Part shown: in pieces, positions 56,070 through 64,000 of the stretch
Layout of the letters: each line of letters begins with the position of its first letter
Position numbering within the stretch: position 1 is the first letter of the stretch
Source: Patella vulgata
Lineage: Eukaryota > Mollusca > Gastropoda > Patellidae
NCBI RefSeq assembly: GCF_932274485.2
Contig: NC_065886.2
Span: 12,413,501 to 12,477,500, forward strand
Length of the DNA stretch: 64,000 bases
Direction of reading: 5' to 3'
The notes under the pieces: model-generated
What the model saw: only the letters and a program-made list of their open reading frames with translations
Databases searched by the model: none
What the model was told of the DNA's origin: nothing
Program-made: the position numbers and the translations under genes

Positions 56070-57650
56070 AATCAAACCTAACAGGATTTAATCCATGGTA
56101 GGAGTCTACATACTAAGTCAAAACCGGTGAACCCGAGGAAGTTTTTCATACCTTTCGTGGTCAGTACTTAATTTGATACCCCCTCCCCACTCCCCAAAAA
56201 ACACACAAAAAAACCCCATTGCAAACTGGTTTAAATTTTCTTATTGTGTTTACTATGACAATGTATATAGATTAGGAGTCACAAACAATGTGAAAAACAC
56301 TATAGCATTTAGACCATTTAGTTTTGTTAATAGACAAGACAGAAGGCACAATATGCACCCAAAATCTTGTTCATTAAAAATACATTCCCGGGTACAAACT
56401 GGGTGATTTGATGATATATTTGGACTAAAAACATATTCAAACTAATTAATTTATTATAATTTTGCTTCAAATCCATCTCAAAACATTGCAATTGTCGGGG
56501 AATACCCTGGCTATAAAATATCGATCAAAAGAGGTCATGTTTGTTTCATGTGACTAACCTCTCAGTACCTAGCAACGTAAGCGAAGTCGGAGGAGAATCC
56601 ATTGCATACACAAGACGATGTTATCTTTAATCGCTGACTATTTATTACAAATATCGAAGCCTAATTAAATTTTCGGATAATCCACTGCCCGCGTCATTTT
56701 CCTTGATTTTTATCTCAGAAAGCGTTGTACGTCTAATTCTTCATAAAGTTGATCAAAATGTACATCAAGCACTCAACCTCCACGTGCAACCTTCGACGTC
56801 ACGCGTGCAGACACCCCTAATCGCCGGGCTGTCGATTAGGAAAACCCTTACATTTTTGTCCCGTATTTTTCTAGTAAGATTTGGCGTCTATACTTTCAAT
56901 ATATACCAAAATTGCCATACTTTTATTGGAAATAACCACCAGATAAATACTTTTCTAGGAACATAGCTTTAACACTTCAGTAATACATCCCCTTAACCCT
57001 TGCCGGTGAACGTGGGGTCCCGGTTGAGGCCATGCACGTTTTATAGTGTTTTGTAATAACTACTGGTTACTTTGTCTCCTATACATTTTTACACGTAGCG
57101 AAGAGATCGGTATTCATCTGTTTCCCACATGCAGACTTACACATGCAAATCAGACCCAATGCTTGAAGGGAACATGGGGTCCAATCGGACCCCGATAACT
57201 CTCAATAGGGAATTTACTAATATGTTTGCTACCTGATACCATATTGCGTATGCCAGAGAATTCTCTCTTTTAGCAACTGCATGTACAAATACCAAAAATT
57301 AAATGACGAATTCCAAATATGCAATGGTTTTTGTATCAAGCCTGAATTGCCATTTAACCTTTTTATCACATAGTACACATATTAGCAATGTTGTGAGAAT
57401 TATTAAATCTTTTCCATATGTCACTAAAATGTCTTTGGATAACAATTTAGATGTTTTTCAGATGTCAAATTATATGAATGGAAATAAAAACCAATTCAAA
57501 TATATCTGTATACATAACAACTTTGAATTATAACTGGGGTCCATGGACCCCTGATACCTGCTATATGATTCTCACAACGTGCACCCACAATGCTTAACTT
57601 TAAAACAAATCTTTTATAAAAATGGATTTAACATTTACACTAATCGGTAA
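56070..57650. other. AT-rich stretch, no gene seen
   Basis: No coding exon or known repeat recognised. GGGGTCC...GGACCCC-like words recur near 57,015, 57,176 and 57,537 but form no clear unit. Confidence 0.4.
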
Positions 57651-57652
57651 GA

Positions 57653-57912
57653 GAGAGAGATAGAGAAAGAGGGGGGTGGGGGTTAACGCCCACTCGACAG
57701 AAACTACGACCTTTCGGGACATATGGTTCAATTTTATTTCAATAAGTCGCTTGCGCGTATGGGTCTTTAGCAGTGGGAGGAAACCGGGGGACCCGATGAA
57801 ACCCCACGAGGTCGGAAGGCGACCCTACTCCTTGTGACGTCCAATCGGGGAATCGAAACCACACCACTTGGACTCAATGACAGATATCAATTCGGCCACC
57901 CAGCCCCCCTAC
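57653..57912 (-). repeat. SINE-A, near full length
   Basis: On the minus strand: GGCTGGGTGGCCGAATTG, B-box GTGGTTTCGATTCCCCG, GTAGGGTCGCC, CATACGCGCAAGCGACTTATT, TGGGCGTTAACCCC and a CT-rich tail (57,653-57,672). Confidence 0.78.
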
Positions 57913-58029
57913 TTGGTAAGGTGTTACCATCAGATATTTGTTTCAGATTGAATAAAAATTCCGAGGAAATTTTTTGTAAAAGCCTAAGTTTGTTTCATTT
58001 GTAATATTAGTTAAAAGTCAAATACAAAT

Positions 58030-58375
58030 TCATGTCTTAAAGATAAATTAATTAAGAACTAATTCTGCCTATTGCGGGTCTTTCGTTTAGCATCGAATAT
58101 TAAATAAATTATCAATCAGATCGTTTGGTCGTGAATTTAATGGATTAAAAAACGAGCGAGATTTTATAATTGTTTGTTATCGTAACAATGGTAGCATTGA
58201 ATATCGAGACTACGCTATACTCATCAAAACTTCAAACACTGATGTTTAATATATACCTTCTCCATTATCTGTTTTAAACTATTCTAGCGAGAACTGTCAG
58301 TACTTTATCTTAAGCTTACATAATGCATCTTTAACTGAAAATCTTACATTATGCATCTTTTTATGATGCAATAAC
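58030..58375. mobile_element. Diverged family-T MITE
   Basis: TTAAAGATAAATTAATT at the left, then TGCCTATTGCGGGTCTTTC, ATATCGAGACTACGCTATAC and AGCGAGAACTGTCAGTAC, ending CATAATGCATCTTTAA; a second inverse-end word (CATTATGCATCTTT) follows at 58,347. Confidence 0.65.
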
Positions 58376-58677
58376 CGAGACCATAATAGTAAGTTGTTTT
58401 AATCCTAAAAAACCACAAACCGCAATACAACATTTCACGGTTTAAATATATTTCCTGGACACTCAAGATTTGAAATATTTATGCAGGGAAAATAAACAAT
58501 TGTTCTAATAATCATTCTAAAGAACAAGCCGTAACACAATATTTCAAGATTAAAAATATATACTACGTACTCGAACTTTGAAATACTTATGCAAAGTCGC
58601 TCTTCGTCGAGTTGAATGGTTTGTCAGAGTGTTAAAATTGAAAACAATATCGAACATAATATGGTTTGCGAATACTA

Positions 58678-60207
58678 TACTATTCAAAAAAAGTAGGGGA
58701 TATTTGATTTTTAAGTGTTATTAAAGTCACCTAATGAAACTGACGAAGAAACAAATGACAAAATGAAATGAAGTTCACATTCATCGATTTATTCCAAATG
58801 ATCGTTAGACTAAGTAAGGCACAGACTGACCATTATAAGGGTAAAATGATACCCGGGGTCAAACAGCAAAGTTACCACAGCATCACAACCAAGTCAGTAA
58901 CGGGTAAATCCTCCTCTGTTTGCCAAACAAGCATTGATCCGACGTGGCATACTCCTAATGAGACGTCTAAGTTCATTTTGGTCCAGATTGTCCCATTCCT
59001 GTTGCAACGCAGCAGCAAGTTCTTGGACATTGGCAGGACGTTGTTGACGTTGACGTAACCTCTGTCCAAGCATGTCCCAGACATGCTCGATGGGGAAGAG
59101 GTCGGGACTCAGTGCTGGCCAAGGTAATGTGGTGATGTTCTGTTGTTGGAGGTAACCTGTAACGATCCTGGCCCTGTGACATCTTGCGTTGTCATCCTGG
59201 AAGATGAAACGGCGGCCATGACGTCGTGCGAACGGCACAACATGGACTGCCAAGATGTTGTCTCGGTAGTACTGGCCTGTAACACGCCCTGCAACAACAT
59301 GTAAAGCCGTTCTTCCAGCAACAGTGATGCCTCCCCACACCATAACAGAACCACCCCCAAATCGATCATGTCTGATGACGTTAACGTCTTGGAAGCGCTC
59401 GTTTCGACGACGCCACACCCTCCTACGTCTGTCCAAAAAATCAACAGTGAACCTTGACTCATCTGAAAACATCACATTGCTCCAGCGTCGATTATCCCAG
59501 TGTTGACGATCCCTACACCAACGACGTCTTGCCTGAATGTGATGATCTCTCAAACAAGGGATCACGCGAGGACGTCGGGCGCGAAGGTGACCCCTATGCA
59601 GTCGATTCCGAATCGTCTGGCCACTCACTCTCACACCAGTGTCTGTTTGAAGACGAGCGCTGATCTGATTTGCTGTGATGACACGATTTCTCAAGGCCAA
59701 GGTACGGATAAATCGGTCCTGGGCTTGTTTGTCGCCCTTGGTCGACCTGAGCGTGGTCTGTCCTGTACAGATTGTGTATCACGGTATCTGGACCATAGCC
59801 TGCTTATGACAGACTGAGAAACATTCATCGTCCGCGCCACAACCGCCTGTGTTGTGCCGATCTGTAGCATGCCAAGGGCACGTAACCTTTCATTTTGGGT
59901 AAGCCGACGCATATCAAAATTTGTTTTCTGGTCACTAAAACAATTAAACTGATGTTTCCACCCTGGAATTCAATGCCACAATGACTGTAACATTCAAAGT
60001 CAGAGTCGTGCAAATCTTGGAATGGACCCCCATGATGATCCCAAGCATCACCTGCATTCCATGCGGTAGCTATTGGTGCGTTTGGGCGTCACATGTAACT
60101 GGAAATGTTTCTTCTGTTAGGTTCTATAGTGACTTTTTTCGTAGTCATTTGCATATTTTAGTATTATGCCCCCAAAATCAAATATCCCCTACTTTTTTTG
60201 AATAGTA
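58678..60207 (-). mobile_element. Tc1-family transposon, 1.53 kb, nearly intact
   Basis: Inverted ends TACTATTCAAAAAAAGTAGG (about 30 bp matched) lie next to TA at 58,676-58,677 and 60,208-60,209. The length, position of the transposase gene and complete catalytic triad fit a full-length Tc1. Only one frameshift is evident, so the copy is fairly young. Confidence 0.9.
58894..59912 (-). pseudogene. Tc1 transposase, full length with one frameshift
   Basis: The start is the ATG at 59,910-59,912 (MRRLTQNERLRALGM), giving about 340 codons, the usual length. The N-terminal helix-turn-helix region (VVARTMNVSQSVISRLW) is followed, at about 59,700-59,750, by a one-base frameshift; the second frame then covers the rest. 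The catalytic domain has all three acids: FSDESRF, QDDNARCH and the E of SPDLFPIEHVWD, with 34 residues between the second D and the E (DD34E). GGGSVMVWGG is present. It ends at TAG/stop after RGGFTRY. Activity is not expected from this copy alone. Confidence 0.9.
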
Positions 60208-60339
60208 TAATTTAAATATTAGTTTAACAGCATTTGGAGAATTTTATTTGATTTTTTTTTTACCGTTTATCCTATTAATATATATATATATATACATACT
60301 GTTGATCTATATTCTATTACTGCTCTAAAACAATGTCAC

Positions 60340-60750
60340 TTTATACCATCCGAACGACTAGCCACTGTCCGTGCCAGACCCCCGTCCTGTATCAATAACA
60401 AGGGAGAGAGAACCATGCCGGAAGATATCAGTTATATCATAGAAATATATATCTATGGGTTATATAACATCGTCAGCTAGTATGCACACTGGCAAAACTA
60501 AGCTTTATCATATTTTTGACATTACTAGTTCCGTTATTGTGAATGGGGCTGTCGTTATTGTAAGGCGAGGGCAGTGTCTAGTCGTTGGGATAGGACGAAA
60601 ACCATTGGTGTAATTCATAATAAAAGTAGACCATGGCGCCGCTGTCCGGGATAAATTTCCCATATGAAACACTGTATGGCGTAAGTCCGTGTGCTATAGC
60701 CCAGCTGGTGCAGAAAAGGACGATAAACCCCATTTCATTTTGGATTAATT
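60340..60750. repeat. SINE-B pieces, minus then plus
   Basis: A minus-strand body piece at 60,347-60,425 (CATCCGAACGACTAGCCACTG, AACAAGGGAGAG) and a plus-strand 3' part at 60,567-60,742 (CAGTGTCTAGTCGTTGGGAT, GGCGCCGCTGTCCGGG, GACGATAAACCCC, ATTTC). Confidence 0.6.
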
Positions 60751-62271
60751 TCGTCAAGAACTTCACTTTCTATCTATGAAATTCCGTATAGCTTATTGTA
60801 ACTTGAATAGGTGGAAAAACAAAAAACCACCATGAAGTTAGTCGGGTAGGTATAATGAAGGCATCAGAAATGGAAACTTCATCGCCATCCACATGAACAA
60901 ATTCTTAATTTATATATTTGAACCATTTCAGGAAAATGTTTATCATTATAAAGTGATATTTTTGTTAGAGCAGTAATAGAATACAGATAATCAGTATATA
61001 AATATTAATATTGGCTTAACAATAAAAAAAAAACAAATAAAATTCTCTAAATCCTTCACTTGTCTTCAAAAAAATGAACAAATGTTGTTTAGCTTATATT
61101 TGAAATAGTATTTGCAAATCATATCACATTCGATATTGTTTTCAATTTTAGCACTCCTTCCAGCCATTCAGCTAGACGAAGAGCAAGCCGTCCATATCAA
61201 CATAATGGTCCTGACCAAGTGCTCAATCACCAAATGAGCAGGCAGTGACGGCACCAAACGACTTCATAACCATGGTTGCTAGCGTGAAAATTCTAAGTTT
61301 GTTCTATATTTATGCTAAACGAGTAAAGTGTTAATGAAGACAAAATAATATAATGGTGTAATAATCTGCCATCGCTAATATAATTAATGCTTCTTAAATT
61401 AACCATGCACTTTAAGGTCAACTTCCTAGTAAGTCGTTAACCTGTCACCACTTTTCAAGCCGTCATTGGTAACGACGTTAATCCCATCTATTGTTTTTGT
61501 TGATTTATTATATTGTTTAATCTTTTATGCATTGTTCATCCATCGACATGTCAGTTTTAATTACATTTACTTTTATCTTTTTATCTGATTTTCCTTAAAT
61601 ATTACAAAATTTGTATATTGAAGGCAGTCACTAGTTAGGATCCCTTACTAAGTGCAGTAACTGGCCTGTCAGTACTGTATGACGATATATATGTATATTT
61701 ATGTTCCGGTATATTAAAGAATTGAAGAATCATTCGAAGTCTGTTATATCCGAAGAGAGAATTTACACCTCTAAAATAAGATAAAATAGATTTAAAATTG
61801 GCGCGGAACAAATAAAGAAATTGGATTATACATTGTCTTAATGTGGAAATTATATGAATAGAAGTTAGAAATTAGACGATAGTACGTTAGAATTTTGAAT
61901 CTAATATACCGCCATATTTTACAATTTGGAGGATAAGGGGAAACTGCTGGCTTTACCAGGTCACATCAACAGTATAAATAATGCATTGCAAATAAATACG
62001 CACATTTTTAATACAGTCGACGAATGTATGCATTTCCAAAAGATTTCAATAAGCATTGGAAATTAATTCTAGTTGAATTAATTACTTTCTCGGTCCCTAT
62101 GCATGTGGCGTCTTCAAAATATTATACGAAGCAAGCGTATATCAAACTATTAAATGTATGTGCATGCACGAGTAATAGCAAATATTAAACATACTGCTAA
62201 AGATATTATGTGCATGAAGTGTACATATTGTAATTATATATTGAAGTATACTGATTAACAAGAAGATGAAC
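60751..62271. other. AT-rich stretch, no gene seen
   Basis: No exon, RNA gene or recognisable repeat. Confidence 0.4.
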
Positions 62272-63597
62272 TAAACATACATTATGAAAGAGCTAAATCT
62301 GCCTATTCCAGGTCTTTCTTTAGGCCTGAAATATTTTCTAAATTATTAATTAATAATAATAATAATAATGTGAGTTTTTGTTGAGCGCTCATTCCATTAC
62401 GTAAAGTAATGCTCATGGCGCATATTTGGCTCTCCACTATCAAACTGAGTCTATCTTAATACTTTAATCATAGGCTGTTAGAAATAGGTGTGTCTTTAAC
62501 TGTGACTTAAAACATTCTAGACTTTTTGAGTTCCTAATGTTGTATGGTAACGAGTTCCACAATTGAGGCGCACAGTGAGCAAAACAACGGTGTCCAAAAG
62601 ATTTAAGCCTGAAAGTTGAAACTGCAAGTTTTTGTTCATTTTGGGATCTCAAAGATCTGGATGGTGCATAGGGAGAGATGATAGATAGATATGCACAGCT
62701 CCTCGTAGACATTTAAAGGTAATACACATTAACTTGAACTGTATCCTGCTCTCGACTGGTAGCCAATGCAGGTCTTTTAAGTGTGGAGTGATATGACAGT
62801 TTCTTCTGCTAAGAGACACAATTCTGGCAGCTGTATTTTGCACTAGTTGTAATTTAGAATTAAGGCTCTTATTTATTCCGAAAAGTAAGCTATTGCAATA
62901 ATCTAGCCTTGAAAGTATTAAAGAGCGGACTAATGCGTGGGCAGATTCTCTCGATATCAAGTGGCGTATTTGACGTATAGATCGTAAGTGAAAATAGCAA
63001 ATTCTGCATAGCTGGTTAACCTGATTTTCCATACTTAGTTCCGAATCCAAATACACCCCCAAGATCCTTGGCACAATCAACAATTTCAATTGAAGAATCA
63101 GCAATCGTTAATGATGTTTGATTAATGACTTTGAGCTGATGTCTAATTCCACACAGCATGACTTCTGTTTTATCGGTGGTAAGCTTTAAAATATTGTCAG
63201 TCATCCAAGATTTAATGTCAATACAACAGTTTGTTGTTCTTTGAAAGGATTCCATATGATCACGAGCTTTAAACTTGTCGATTAGACATTAATTAACTTA
63301 TCCAGGCCATAATCAACTCTCGATGGCATCGAATTTCTCCGATATTAAATAGATTAGAACAGTTCAGACATATTTTGATTTAAGCTAAAAATGGAAGAGC
63401 GAGACTTAGCTTCGAACAACCAGTACGGTGGTTGAAATTGTTGCACACGTCTTGTCAAACCTTAAAAGGCTAATATCTTCGCTAGAGTAATTTGAATGAA
63501 ATTTTCAAATTATTCATTTTACATTATCTATTGTCGAACTATTATAGCAAGAATGGCTAGCTCTTTATCTAAATCTTACATAATGTATCTTTAATAT
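62272..63597. mobile_element. Family-T MITE split by a LINE
   Basis: The left part (62,272-62,348) starts TAAACATACATTATG and runs to AAATTATTAATTA; the right part (63,282-63,597) resumes ATTAATTAACTTATCCAGGCC and ends CATAATGTATCTTTAA. The right part carries CAACCAGTACGGTGG, the inverse of a sequence in the first MITE at 35.5 kb, so it belongs to that subfamily. Confidence 0.75.
62349..63280 (-). mobile_element. CR1/L2-like LINE, 5'-truncated, 3' part of ORF2
   Basis: On the minus strand, frames over 63,255-62,464 give the C-terminal part of a CR1/L2-type reverse transcriptase: SWMTDNILKLTTDKTEVM, then LGVYLDSELSMENQVNQLCR, LSRLDYCNSLLFGI, LQLVQNTAARI, HITPHLKDLHWLPVESRI, FKCLRGAVHIYL, and the end FGHRCFAHCAPQLWNSLP with FKSQLKTHLF. 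Two frame breaks are visible, near 63,070 and 62,680. The 3' UTR ends GAGCGCTCAACAAAAACTCAC followed by (ATT)n (62,349-62,366), as in L2-like elements. The core polymerase and endonuclease are absent. Confidence 0.88.
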
Positions 63598-63717
63598 AGT
63601 CCTTTGGTTTGTTTTTTAACCCTTGCAGTTTGAAATGTGTGTATCTAGCGTAGATCGTATTGAATAAACATTGTTAAAAACATATATTACCAACAAAAAA
63701 ATCATTTAAAAAACAAA

Positions 63718-64000
63718 ACAACCCCCCCCCCCCCCCAAAAAAAAAATATAATAAAAACCCAACATAATGCCATGTTCCCACTGCCGTCCATATGTTGATG
63801 ATCTTTCCCTTTCTTTACCAGCTGTCTAATTTTATAATTCCCTTCTAATCAACATTTAATTTTGTTTTTAACACTCAAAGGTACTGTTACCATAGAAGTT
63901 ATTTTATTCACTTTGCCATCGTTGTTGGATGGCCGAATGGTTTAAAGGGTTCGTCATTGAGTCATGTATCGTAGAGGTTGAAATAGTGTTTAACGTCCAG
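63718..64000 (+). repeat. Poly-C tract, repeat Y end and SINE-A head
   Basis: A run of about 15 C at 63,722-63,736, then the last part of repeat Y (CCAGCTGTCTAATTTTATAA, CTGTTACCATAGAAGTTATT) and from 63,927 a SINE-A head (GGATGGCCGAATGGTTTAAAG) with an internal deletion that leads directly to GTGTTTAACGTCC. The same Y-end/SINE-A junction occurs near 55,080, so it is part of one repeat. Confidence 0.55.

Noticed and set aside
55520-56071. 183-codon open frame on the minus strand
   Set aside because: Lies in a diverged SINE-B-like repeat; no recognisable protein domain.

Overview
The window looks like nuclear DNA of an AT-rich invertebrate, most likely a gastropod mollusc. The grounds are spliced genes with GT-AG introns, two tRNA-derived SINE families whose 3' ends (GACGTTAAACCC plus an ATTTC or CT tail) resemble SINEs I associate with limpets and other gastropods, and a typical animal mix of Tc1, hAT, MULE, CR1/L2-like and Penelope-like debris. 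The taxon call is inference. There is no bacterial-style gene organisation.

Left part (1-35,216): a head-to-tail array of four paralogous genes on the minus strand, called D (partial), C, B and A from left to right. Each has the same exon plan: a signal-peptide exon, a 36-nt microexon, an ectodomain exon of about 110-116 codons with six cysteines, a Thr/Ser/Pro-rich stalk exon, a transmembrane exon of 67-70 nt, and a cytoplasmic-tail exon. Splice sites and reading phases agree across all exons I could place. The predicted products are single-pass type I membrane proteins of 454 (C), 495 (B) and 354 (A) residues. Tails of A and B carry ITIM-like tyrosine motifs; the tail of C does not. I do not recognise the ectodomain family. 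This array is the best candidate here for a little-described system: a tandem family of receptor-like proteins with diverging signalling tails.

Introns and spacers of the array hold many inserted elements. They include a 457-bp hAT-type MITE, a dead Tc1, SINEs, a ~400-bp MITE family at TTAA sites, and a 2.65-kb long-terminal-inverted-repeat element that split a SINE and itself hosts a 942-bp hAT-like element and a 347-bp TA-flanked foldback MITE carrying TTAGGG-type repeats.

Right part (35,217-64,000): no host gene that I can support. It is a graveyard of mobile elements: tandem MITEs, a broken Penelope-like element with a palindromic hAT-type MITE inside, two near-identical ~1.46-kb copies of an unknown repeat 4.2 kb apart (the second flanked by two near-identical ~475-bp SINE/MULE segments), a MULE transposase relic, a full-length SINE with a 12-bp target duplication, LINE fragments, and a nearly intact 1.53-kb Tc1 element with one frameshift.

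Gene models were built by eye from splice consensus, phase and paralogue comparison. No alignment, RNA evidence or database search was possible.
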